NCBI GenBank assembly: GCA_010024525.1
Contig: RGGS01000067.1
Span: 1 to 6,780, forward strand
Length of the DNA stretch: 6,780 nucleotides
DNA from: Verrucomicrobiota bacterium
GTDB lineage: Bacteria > Verrucomicrobiota > Verrucomicrobiia > Methylacidiphilales > Verrucolacustridaceae
Reading direction: 5' to 3'
In this document: piece by piece, positions 1-6,365 of the stretch
Layout of the letters: every line of letters starts with the position of its first letter
Position numbering within the stretch: the first letter of the stretch is position 1
The notes under the pieces: model-generated
What the model saw: the letters and a program-made list of their open reading frames with translations, nothing else
The model's database searches: none
Told to the model about the DNA's origin: nothing
Translations under genes and position numbers: made by a program

Positions 1-1
1 T

Positions 2-790
2 CGGGAAAGCGCCGCCTACAAGCTTCTGCAGCCGTTCGCCGGCAAGGTTGTTCCAAAATGTTTGGCTTCCTTTTCCAATTCGGATGGCTCCGATGGTCTG
101 CTCTGGCTCGATAAAATTGAGCCTGCCCGCTCCGGTAACCAGTTGGCCGGACTGTCTTGGAAGGAACTCGTCGCCACCGTCCGCTCCATCGGCACCGTGC
201 ACGCCCGATTCTGGAGTGCCCGCAAGCCCACCCACCTTCATCACCTGCCTTTTCAGCGGTATAACCTCGCTCATGAGACCGAACCCCGTCTGCGCGGCTT
301 TAGAAAATACTGCCGCGGACTTCTTCAACCCAAGGATGAGGGGGTGTTACTCACGATTCCTGACGTAATTTCCCGTGCCCTGCGCGAATGCAGACATCGC
401 CCGTCTACCCTCCTCCACGGGGATCTACGTGCCGACAACCTTCTCTTTTCCCGTGGTCGGGTTTTTCTGGTCGATTGGCAGATCGCCGCTTGGGGTCTGG
501 GAACCTTTGATCTGGCCCGGGTGATCGGGGGCAGTTCCCAACGCCCCCTTCGCCTTTCGGAACAGCAAAAACTCGTGCGCATCTGGCATCAAACACTGAA
601 AGAAGGGGGAGTGCGCAAATACACTCTGGAGGAGGCTTGGCAGGACTATCGAGTCGGCGTGGCTCTCACCCTCTCCATTCCCATCACCAATGGCCCCACC
701 TTGGCCCGACTCTCCCCGCGCGGAAAAAAAATTGCCCGTCTGATGATTCGCCGGTTTTTCCGCAATGGGCGGGAGTTCGGCCTGCTCTAG
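2..790 (+). CDS. Phosphotransferase, APH/ecdysteroid-kinase-like (5'-partial)
   Basis: The frame is open to the left edge, so the N-terminus (the nucleotide-binding lobe) is missing; 262 codons are visible. The TTG at 62 is not the real start, because residues before it (RESAAYKLL...VPKCLAS) already fit the family. The kinase-like core is clear: HGDLRADN at 416-439 is the Brenner-type catalytic loop, with the catalytic Asp and Mg-binding Asn, and VDWQ at 470-481 carries the metal-binding Asp of the DFG-equivalent. The following GLGTFDLARVIGGS and the C-terminal helices (WQDYR) resemble EcKL/DUF1679-type and other APH-fold small-molecule kinases. These transfer a phosphate from ATP to a hydroxyl on a small molecule; the substrate cannot be read from the sequence. 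It is probably cytosolic, with no membrane segment visible. It ends in TAG, overlapping the convergent trpB stop. No antibiotic-resistance role should be inferred. Confidence 0.8.
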   Translation, partial: RESAAYKLLQPFAGKVVPKCLASFSNSDGSDGLLWLDKIEPARSGNQLAGLSWKELVATVRSIGTVHARFWSARKPTHLHHLPFQRYNLAHETEPRLRGFRKYCRGLLQPKDEGVLLTIPDVISRALRECRHRPSTLLHGDLRADNLLFSRGRVFLVDWQIAAWGLGTFDLARVIGGSSQRPLRLSEQQKLVRIWHQTLKEGGVRKYTLEEAWQDYRVGVALTLSIPITNGPTLARLSPRGKKIARLMIRRFFRNGREFGLL

Positions 791-1995
791 GCTTTCAAAA
801 GAAAGCGCGCAGCTTCGTTCACATCCTTGTCGCCGCGCCCCGAAAGATTCACCAAAAGGATCTGGTCCTTTTCCATCTTCGGCGCTTCTTTCATGGCAAA
901 AGCCACCGCATGCGCCGTCTCCAACGCCGGTAAAATTCCCTCGATCCTGCCCAAATTCGAAAACGCGGCCAAAGCCTCGTCATCGGTGGCGTAGGTGTAC
1001 TCGGCCCGACCGATCTCCTTTAAATGACAATGCTCCGGACCGACGGCGGCGTAATCCAATCCGGCCGAAACCGAATGGGTGAGCTCGATCTGGCCATCCT
1101 CATTTTGCAAAAGAAACGATTTGGATCCCTGCAGCACCCCCAATTTCCCCCCTTGGAACCTTGCCGCGTGCCTTCCCGGCTGGATACCCTCGCCGCCGGC
1201 CTCCACTCCGACCAGACGAACTTTCTGGTCGTTCAGAAAAGCATAAAAGATTCCGATGGCATTGCTGCCTCCGCCCACACAGGCGCAGATGACGTCGGGG
1301 AGCTTTTCTTCCCGCTCCATGAGCTGGGCCCGGGCTTCCTCGCCAATCACTTTGTGAAACTCCCGCACCATGTAGGGATAAGGGTGGGCCCCGTAGGCGG
1401 TTCCCAGAACATAGTGAGTGGTGCGCACGTTGGTCACCCAGTCACGCATCGCCTCATTGACCGCCTCCTTGAGCGTCTTTTGACCCGCGGTCACCCCGAC
1501 CACTTTGGCCCCCAGTAATCTCATCCGCGTCACATTCAAAGCCTGACGGCGCATGTCCTCCTCCCCCATATAAATGATGCACTCCATGCCGTAACGCGCT
1601 GCCATGGTGGCCGTGGCTACCCCGTGCTGTCCGGCTCCGGTTTCTGCGATAATTCGTCTCTTGCCCATGCGACGCGCCAAAATCACCTGACCCAGGGCAT
1701 TGTTGATTTTGTGGGCCCCGGTATGCAATAGATCCTCTCGTTTGAGATAGATTTTCGCCCCGCCACAGTGCTGGGTCAGACGCTCGGCAAAATAAAGGGG
1801 GGTCGGCCGCCCGGTGAAATCCCGGCGCATCTCCTTCAGCTCATGCTGGAAAGCGGGATCCTTTTGCGCTTTGGCAAACTCCGCCGCCAACTCCTCCAGG
1901 GGAGCCACCAGAGTCTCCGGAACATACCTCCCCCCGTACTCCCCGAAATGACCCGAGGCATCCGGCACCGCCAAGAGATCGGCTTTACGGCTCAT
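787..1995 (-). CDS. trpB: Tryptophan synthase beta chain
   Basis: TrpB condenses indole (channelled from the alpha subunit) with L-serine, using PLP, to make L-tryptophan; it normally works as a cytosolic alpha2beta2 complex with TrpA. The 402-residue length is normal for the family. Visible landmarks: GEYGGRYVPETL near residue 18; KREDLLHTGAHKINN, with the PLP-Schiff-base lysine at K96; AETGAGQHG, with the catalytic Glu at E118; the PLP-phosphate loop GGGSNAIG at 241-248; HSVSAGLDY...GPEH at 307-322; and the C-terminal SGRGDKD at 385-391. The ATG start is supported by AAGGTGG at 2000-2006, 4 nt upstream. It follows trpC by 65 bp and is the last gene of the array. No trpA follows; instead it converges on a phosphotransferase gene. 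The beta-chain assignment is secure. It resembles the classic TrpB1 type (short, no N-terminal extension of TrpB2). Confidence 0.97.
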   Translation of the reverse strand: MSRKADLLAVPDASGHFGEYGGRYVPETLVAPLEELAAEFAKAQKDPAFQHELKEMRRDFTGRPTPLYFAERLTQHCGGAKIYLKREDLLHTGAHKINNALGQVILARRMGKRRIIAETGAGQHGVATATMAARYGMECIIYMGEEDMRRQALNVTRMRLLGAKVVGVTAGQKTLKEAVNEAMRDWVTNVRTTHYVLGTAYGAHPYPYMVREFHKVIGEEARAQLMEREEKLPDVICACVGGGSNAIGIFYAFLNDQKVRLVGVEAGGEGIQPGRHAARFQGGKLGVLQGSKSFLLQNEDGQIELTHSVSAGLDYAAVGPEHCHLKEIGRAEYTYATDDEALAAFSNLGRIEGILPALETAHAVAFAMKEAPKMEKDQILLVNLSGRGDKDVNEAARFLLKA

Positions 1996-1999
1996 GGAA

Positions 2000-2006
2000 C
2001 CACCTT
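2000..2006 (-). promoter_or_regulatory. Ribosome binding site of trpB
   Basis: On the minus strand AAGGTGG lies 4 nt before the ATG at 1995. It supports that start and suggests trpB can be translated independently of trpC. Confidence 0.6.
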
Positions 2007-2033
2007 ACCCCAAAAAGCCAGCCAATGAAACCT

Positions 2034-2055
2034 CCGACCTCCCCTGAAAGGTCGG
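2034..2055 (-). repeat. Small hairpin between trpC and trpB
   Basis: A perfect 7-bp inverted repeat (CCGACCT at 2034-2040 and AGGTCGG at 2049-2055) encloses an 8-nt loop and begins 5 nt after the trpC stop. No run of T follows directly on the minus strand, so it is not a standard intrinsic terminator. It may be an mRNA-stability or processing hairpin, or chance. Confidence 0.35.
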
Positions 2056-2060
2056 CTAGG

Positions 2061-2843
2061 TCAGGCTCGGAGTTGTTTCAGGGCCTTGGCGGGGTCCCCA
2101 TCCCGCATCAGGGTTTCCCCGATCAGAAAACAGTGAATCCCTTGTTCCACGATGTACCTCACATCGTCCTTGGTACGGATCCCGCTCTCGCTGATTCCCA
2201 AACAATCGGCCGGAATCTCCGGAGCCAGCTCCTCCGTGGTTTTTAGACTGACCTCAAAGGAGTGCAGGTTCCGGTTGTTGATCCCGATGATCTCCGCCTG
2301 AATTTCCAAAGCCCGATCCATCTCCCGCAGATCATGGACCTCCACCAGAACATCCGACTGCAACGTCCGGCCCAGTTCATACAACCTCTTTAACTCCTCA
2401 TCGGTCAAGGCCGCCACAATCAGGAGGAACGCGTCCGCCCCTGAGGCCACGCTTTCGTACACCTGGGCCTCCGTCAGGATAAAGTCTTTCCGTAAGACCG
2501 GAATTTTCACCTCCCGTCTGACCTTCAAAAGATCCTCCAGGCAGCCTTGAAAATATTCCCGGTCTGTCAGGACGGAAATCGCCCCCGCCCCCCCTTGTTC
2601 GTAAAGCTTGGCCTGTGCCACCGGATTGTAGTTTCCCGCGATCGTTCCCGCCGTGGGCGAAGCCGCCTTGCATTCTGCAATCACCGTGATGACTCCGGGT
2701 TGATCCAGGCACCGGCGAAAGCCGCGAAACTCGTCCCGCTGCAAAGCCTGGCGACGCAACTCGGCCTTCTTTCCCTCCATCGCTTCCGCCTCTTTTCGTT
2801 TGTTGGCCAGAATGGCGGCCAGCTTGTCGTTCCCCGGGCTCAC
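2061..2843 (-). CDS. trpC: Indole-3-glycerol-phosphate synthase
   Basis: TrpC closes and decarboxylates CdRP (carboxyphenylamino-deoxyribulose phosphate) to indole-3-glycerol phosphate, the fourth step from chorismate to tryptophan, in the cytosol. The 260 residues make a single-domain TIM barrel with no fused TrpF domain. Active-site positions known from the Sulfolobus and E. coli enzymes are all present: VIAECKAASPTAG, with E57 and K59; PVLRKDFIL, with the general-acid lysine K119; VLVEVHD, with E168; GINNRNL, with N189/N190; and GISESGI, with E219. The start is GTG at 2843, chosen because GAGGAGG at 2851-2857 sits 7 nt upstream and the protein begins at the expected N-terminal helix. The GTG overlaps the prfB TGA stop (GTGA), which indicates translational coupling. 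Product and pathway are secure; the regulatory coupling is inferred. Confidence 0.97.
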   Translation of the reverse strand: MSPGNDKLAAILANKRKEAEAMEGKKAELRRQALQRDEFRGFRRCLDQPGVITVIAECKAASPTAGTIAGNYNPVAQAKLYEQGGAGAISVLTDREYFQGCLEDLLKVRREVKIPVLRKDFILTEAQVYESVASGADAFLLIVAALTDEELKRLYELGRTLQSDVLVEVHDLREMDRALEIQAEIIGINNRNLHSFEVSLKTTEELAPEIPADCLGISESGIRTKDDVRYIVEQGIHCFLIGETLMRDGDPAKALKQLRA

Positions 2844-3968
2844 GCTTCATCCTCCTCAATCGGGCCTGTCCGTTTTTTCCCTTTGAGAAAAGCATTCAGA
2901 AAGGCGTCGATCTGACCGTCCAAAACCGCCTGGGTGTCACTGGTCTGCTCCCCCGTCCTCAGGTCCTTGACCATCTGGTAGGGCTGCAAAACATAGGAGC
3001 GAATCTGGTGCCCCCAACCGATCTGTCCCTTCGCCGCATAGTTCTGCTCTTGCTCGGCCTTCTTTTTGTCCAATTCAACTTGCCGGATCCGGGCGGCCAA
3101 AACCTTCATGGCGGTCGCCCGGTTCTTGATCTGCGAGCGCTCATTTTGGCACGTGACCACCAGGCCCGTGGGAAAGTGGGTGATGCGCACGGCGGAATCG
3201 GTCGTGTTGACGCCTTGCCCCCCGTGCCCTCCAGCGCGAAACACATCGACACGGATGTCCTTTTCCGGGATTTCAATTTCCTGCTCTTCGTCCGGTTCCG
3301 GCACGATTTCGGCCGAGGCAAACGAGGTCTGCCTTTTTCCCTGAGCGTTGAAAGGCGAAATCCGCACCAGACGATGCACGCCCCGCTCCGCCTTCAAATA
3401 CCCGTAAGCATTTTCCCCAATGATCCGAAGCATCGCATTTTTAATGCCCGCCTCCTCTCCGGAAAGAATATCCAGCACCTCCACTTTGTAGCCCCGGCGC
3501 TCCGCCCACCTTTGGTACATTCGCATAAGAATATTGGCCCAGTCACAGGCCTCCGTCCCTCCCGCCCCGGCATTCAGACTAAGAATCGCGTTCCGGCGGT
3601 CATCAGGTTGGGAAAGAATGAATTGAACCTCGGTCTGGTCCAGCATCTCCAGCGCCTGGGCGACTTCCCTGGCATAGTCCGACTGGGCGGCTGAACTTCC
3701 ATCTTCCTCGGCCAACTCCTGATGGACCGGCAAGTCACCAATCTTTTTCTCCAACTCCCCCATCAGCTCCAGTTTTTTACGGATCGCGTTGGCCTCGGCC
3801 GCAACCTTCTGCGCCTTGGTCGAATCATTCCAGAAATCGGGAGCCGACATTCGGCCCTCAAGATCCTTTAACTGGGATGCAAGTTTGGCCGGGTCAAAGA
3901 AACCTCCGTAATTCCCGCAGGCGGGAATCCACGGAGGCGAGATCGACTGTTTCGGCCGGCAAACTCAT
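2840..3968 (-). CDS. prfB: Peptide chain release factor 2, with programmed +1 frameshift
   Basis: RF2 recognises UAA and UGA stop codons and triggers peptide release at the ribosomal peptidyl-transferase centre. Two frames encode it. The first runs from ATG at 3968 through 24 codons to an in-frame TGA at 3896-3894. The second resumes after skipping one T (3896), reading GAC at 3895, and ends at TGA 2842-2840. The joined product is 375 residues (E. coli RF2 has 365). The stop-codon-reading tripeptide SPF falls at 204-206 and the catalytic GGQ at 249-251, within one residue of the E. coli positions (205-207, 250-252), which supports this start and the shift. SPF rather than RF1's PxT identifies RF2. 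Other marks are LNAGAGGTEACDWA, TTDSAVRITHFPTG and CQNERSQ. A simple uninterrupted annotation would begin at ATG 3850 and lose 39 residues. No strong ribosome binding site precedes 3968. It sits 33 bp after lnt and overlaps trpC by 4 bp. Confidence 0.96.
2851..2857 (-). promoter_or_regulatory. Strong Shine-Dalgarno of trpC inside the prfB 3' end
   Basis: GAGGAGG on the minus strand lies 7 nt before the trpC GTG. It decides the GTG start at 2843 and lies wholly within the last codons of prfB, so ribosomes ending prfB stop right over it. Confidence 0.75.
3893..3899 (-). promoter_or_regulatory. prfB +1 ribosomal frameshift site
   Basis: The minus strand reads CTTTGAC, identical to the conserved prfB shift site. 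The CTT-decoding tRNA slips to TTT across the slowly read TGA, and reading continues at GAC (Asp). When RF2 is plentiful it terminates at this TGA; when scarce, the shift occurs. That autoregulation is established for prfB families and is inferred here from the matching sequence. Confidence 0.93.
3903..3907 (-). promoter_or_regulatory. Internal Shine-Dalgarno-like frameshift stimulator
   Basis: GGAGG on the minus strand is followed by TTT and then CTT TGA C. The 3-nt spacing to the slippery CTT matches the E. coli prfB stimulator, where anti-Shine-Dalgarno pairing by the elongating ribosome promotes the +1 slip. It is also the 3' arm of a hairpin. Confidence 0.88.
3903..3937 (-). repeat. 35-nt imperfect hairpin within the prfB leader frame
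   Basis: On the plus strand CCTCCGT (3903-3909) pairs with ACGGAGG (3931-3937), and ATTCCCG (3911-3917) pairs with CGGGAAT (3922-3928). A small internal loop (1 nt versus 2 nt) separates the two 7-bp stems, and the apical loop has 4 nt. The structure lies within codons 11-22 of the pre-shift frame and includes the GGAGG stimulator. The inner ATTCCC-N6-GGGAAT core looks like the dispersed palindromes found in many bacterial genomes, so a captured repeat is possible. Confidence 0.7.
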
Positions 3969-4001
3969 AAGGGGAAAGATTGCCCTGTCCCGCGGGCACG
4001 C

Positions 4002-5552
4002 TCAAGCGGCATCCCGCCGGGTCACTAAGCCCACCAGGATCAGACTAGCGGAAAGCCAGACCGGCCAATCCCCCCAGCGGGTATAAACCGTGGTCCGAGG
4101 CTCTGTCAGCTCCATCTCCCCCCGAATGAATCCGGGTTCCCGAACCGAACCTGTCTCCCCCCGCAATTCGGCTAGAATCACGCCCAAGGGACTGATCAAG
4201 GCAGTCACCCCATCGTTGGTCGCCCGAAGCAGCGGCAACCTCACCTCGATCGCCCGCATCCGTGCATTCTCCAAATGCTGTCTGGACCCCGCCGAATTTC
4301 CAAACCAAGCGTCATTTGTCAGGTTCACCAGCAGATGGGGCAGTTTTTGCGCCGCGCGGCGGACCACCTCCGGCACGGAATCCTCAAAACAGATCAAAGG
4401 AGCGATTTTGATCCCGCTTCCGTCCAATTCCAGAATTCCGACATTCTTTCCTGCGGTTAAGTCTCCGCCTGGGGGAACCAATTGGCGCAACCAGGGAAAG
4501 ATGCCGGCCAATGGAACGTATTCGCCCATAATCACGAGATGGTTTTTATCGTACACCAACGGCGTTCGGCCCTCTGGACCGGTAAACAAAATGGCTGAAT
4601 TAAAGGTTTCTAAACCACGAATATCCAAAGAACCCGTCAGCAGGGATCTGGCTCCCATACGCCTCGCATTTTGAATGGCTTTCTGAAATTCCGGCTCCTC
4701 CCTCCAACCCGTGCCGGCAAGACTTTCCGTCCAGACCAGCAAATCCACCGGATTCCTTCCGGCCAAGGCAATCTCCGACCCGTGGGTCAACGCCTCGGCC
4801 ACCCGGGTCATCTTGGCCGATTTCCAGGGATCCTGGGGAACCGCGGGTTGAATGGCCGCGTAGGTCAAGGAACGGAAAGGAGGCGCGGGGGGACGAAAAA
4901 CCGCCCGGGCTCCAAAGACCATGGTCATCCCCAACACAAAAACCCCGGCGGTGAAGTCCCAGCGCGGTCTCCATTTTTGGGCTCCCCGAATTTCCATTTC
5001 AAAACGACGGGCGGTGAGAGTCAGGGTCAAAGCCCCCATGACCACCACCCAAGAGACCAACAAAGCTCCGCCCAACTCGGCGATCTGGGTCAAGACCAAC
5101 AGATTTCCCTGTGACACCCCGACCGTATTCCAGCCGAACCCGCTAAAAACCGTCCCCCGCAACCACTCCGTCACCACCCAGGCTGAGGCACCGACCACCG
5201 CATGGAAAATATTTCCGAAACTGGTCATGGGGACCGATCCGCCCCCCGCCATGCGGACCCAGACGACGAACCAAAGAGCCGGATAGATTGCCATGTAACC
5301 ACAGAGCGCGATCCATCCCGCGACCGTCACCGTGGTCAGCCAACTGAAAGTCGTCAAAAAGTGAGTCGCCCCGGCAAACCAACCGAGGATGAAACTTTCA
5401 CGCAGGTCGGGTTTTTGTCTTTGGCCGTAGTACGCCAGGGGAATCAAAGCCAACCATCCGGCCAAGGGCTGGCTGAAGGGGGCAAAACCCATCGTCAGGC
5501 CCAACCCGGTCAAACCGGCACAAAACCATCCGATTGTGGGAATGCCGAACAT
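4002..5552 (-). CDS. lnt: Apolipoprotein N-acyltransferase
   Basis: Lnt transfers a fatty acyl chain from a phospholipid to the amino group of the N-terminal cysteine of apolipoproteins, the last step of triacylated lipoprotein maturation, in the inner membrane with a periplasmic active site. The 516 residues match the family. Hydrophobic segments at about 5-25, 30-42, 52-75, 78-100, 115-130, 150-180 and 200-218 precede a nitrilase-like domain (about 228-485), and a last membrane helix lies at about 495-510. The catalytic triad is visible: E276 in LLVWTES, K336 in YDKNHLV and C388 in PLICFED. E344 in MGEYVP and the NLTNDAWFG and LLRATNDGVTA motifs are also typical. The ATG at 5552 is the first possible start after an in-frame TGA at 5585-5583. 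Its upstream AAGGG is only 1 nt away, so the ribosome binding site is poor. It heads the lnt-prfB-trpC-trpB array. Confidence 0.96.
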   Translation of the reverse strand: MFGIPTIGWFCAGLTGLGLTMGFAPFSQPLAGWLALIPLAYYGQRQKPDLRESFILGWFAGATHFLTTFSWLTTVTVAGWIALCGYMAIYPALWFVVWVRMAGGGSVPMTSFGNIFHAVVGASAWVVTEWLRGTVFSGFGWNTVGVSQGNLLVLTQIAELGGALLVSWVVVMGALTLTLTARRFEMEIRGAQKWRPRWDFTAGVFVLGMTMVFGARAVFRPPAPPFRSLTYAAIQPAVPQDPWKSAKMTRVAEALTHGSEIALAGRNPVDLLVWTESLAGTGWREEPEFQKAIQNARRMGARSLLTGSLDIRGLETFNSAILFTGPEGRTPLVYDKNHLVIMGEYVPLAGIFPWLRQLVPPGGDLTAGKNVGILELDGSGIKIAPLICFEDSVPEVVRRAAQKLPHLLVNLTNDAWFGNSAGSRQHLENARMRAIEVRLPLLRATNDGVTALISPLGVILAELRGETGSVREPGFIRGEMELTEPRTTVYTRWGDWPVWLSASLILVGLVTRRDAA

Positions 5553-5557
5553 GCCCT

Positions 5558-5586
5558 TTTTTCGTTCCCCAGGGGGCCCGAGTCAA
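5558..5586 (-). promoter_or_regulatory. Possible sigma70-type promoter for lnt
   Basis: On the minus strand TTGACT (5586-5581) matches 5 of 6 bases of the -35 consensus. A 17-nt spacer leads to a poor -10, GAAAAA (5563-5558). It lies so close to the lnt ATG that transcription from it would give an almost leaderless mRNA. The -10 is weak, so this is tentative. Confidence 0.22.
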
Positions 5587-5633
5587 CGCCGCTCAAGCTT
5601 GTCGGGAGAGAGCCCCTGCTCTTACCTCTAGGA

Positions 5634-6350
5634 ATGATCCCCCATCGAGCACGTGAGGCCCTCTGGCGGTTTTTTCTCATCTGGGCGGGGGTGGGACTTC
5701 TCGCTGTCACCTTCCGCCTGACTCCTGACTGGGCGGAATCCCTTCCCCTTCCCCGGGCCTTCAATTCGTTTGTCTCTCTCTGCCTCCGCTATGGTGATTT
5801 TGTCTCCATGATTCTGGCGGCCAGCCATGTGTATTTTTCCGCCGTGGATCGGTTGGGTCTTCGTCAGGCGCGGTGGACCGCGGTGGTGATCCTGGCCTCC
5901 TCAGCGCTTTTGGAGACTTTCGGCACGCTGACCGGCATTCCCTTTGGTTCCTATCACTATACCCATGCTTTCGGGCCACGGATCGCTGGAATTCTTCCTT
6001 TGGCAATTCCCATGGCTTGGTTCGCCGTGGTGGCTGGAGCCAACCTCAGCCTCAGCCAGTATTGGCTCAACTCTTCCCGGGCCCCGGTCGCCATTGCCAC
6101 CGGGGTGGTCGCTTTACTCTTCGATTTTCTTATGGAGCCATTCGCCTATGGCATCCGTGGCTACTGGCACTGGGCGGATAGCTTCGTTCCCCCGCAAAAC
6201 TATTTTTCGTGGTTCATTTTCAGCTCCTTGCTGGCTTGGATCACTCCGGTTTACGCCCCCCCCGCACGGAAAGCCGACCCGCGCCCCGCCATCACACTGG
6301 GCATTATGACCGGGCTCTTTATTGCCGCGCGCATTGCCCACGGCATTTGA
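5634..6350 (+). CDS. CruF-like carotenoid biosynthesis membrane protein (DUF422)
   Basis: The 238-residue protein is very hydrophobic, with about seven membrane segments (near 12-28, 45-66, 81-96, 118-138, 152-170, 188-206 and 217-235). Diagnostic DUF422/Caroten_synth motifs are ETFGTLTGIPFGSYHYT at 94-110, LGPxL..-like FGPRIAGILPLAIPMAWF at 113-130, DFLMEP at 164-169 and the aromatic RGYWHWAD at 175-182. Characterised members (CruF; bisanhydrobacterioruberin hydratase) add water to psi-ends of acyclic carotenoids. Whether this one is a hydratase is not shown by sequence alone, so no symbol is given. The frame stays open far upstream as a lnt shadow, but ATG 5634 starts just before the first hydrophobic segment and leaves room for a divergent promoter. 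AGGA abuts the ATG, so the ribosome binding site is weak. The gene converges with a phytoene-synthase-like fragment, supporting a carotenoid role. Confidence 0.85.
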   Translation: MIPHRAREALWRFFLIWAGVGLLAVTFRLTPDWAESLPLPRAFNSFVSLCLRYGDFVSMILAASHVYFSAVDRLGLRQARWTAVVILASSALLETFGTLTGIPFGSYHYTHAFGPRIAGILPLAIPMAWFAVVAGANLSLSQYWLNSSRAPVAIATGVVALLFDFLMEPFAYGIRGYWHWADSFVPPQNYFSWFIFSSLLAWITPVYAPPARKADPRPAITLGIMTGLFIAARIAHGI

Positions 6351-6365
6351 CCCATCAGGCCGGGT

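Noticed and set aside
48..368. ATG-started frame overlapping the phosphotransferase
   Set aside because: The overlapping frame, open from the left edge, carries clear kinase-fold motifs; this one has none.
1024..1518. Open frame on the plus strand opposite trpB (164 codons)
   Set aside because: It is a shadow of trpB with no recognisable domain. Similar long antisense frames occur opposite prfB (3008-3694), lnt (4090-4674) and trpC.
2005..2033. T-rich stretch (GGCTTTTTGG, minus strand) as the tail of a terminator between trpC and trpB
   Set aside because: It is separated from the 2034-2055 hairpin by more than ten bases, and trpB follows with a good ribosome binding site, so termination here is unlikely.
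2840..3850. RF2 starting at ATG 3850 as an ordinary unshifted gene
   Set aside because: It would lose 39 N-terminal residues, and the CTTTGAC site plus the upstream GGAGG and ATG-started frame explain a full-length RF2.
5609..5622. Hairpin AGAGC-CCCT-GCTCT just before the CruF-like start
   Set aside because: The 5-bp stem is too short to support a riboswitch or attenuator claim and could be chance in GC-rich sequence.
5202..5633. A longer start for the CruF-like gene within lnt
   Set aside because: The residues encoded upstream of 5634 are polar, low-complexity and antisense to the lnt N-terminal coding region; the membrane protein itself begins at ATG 5634.
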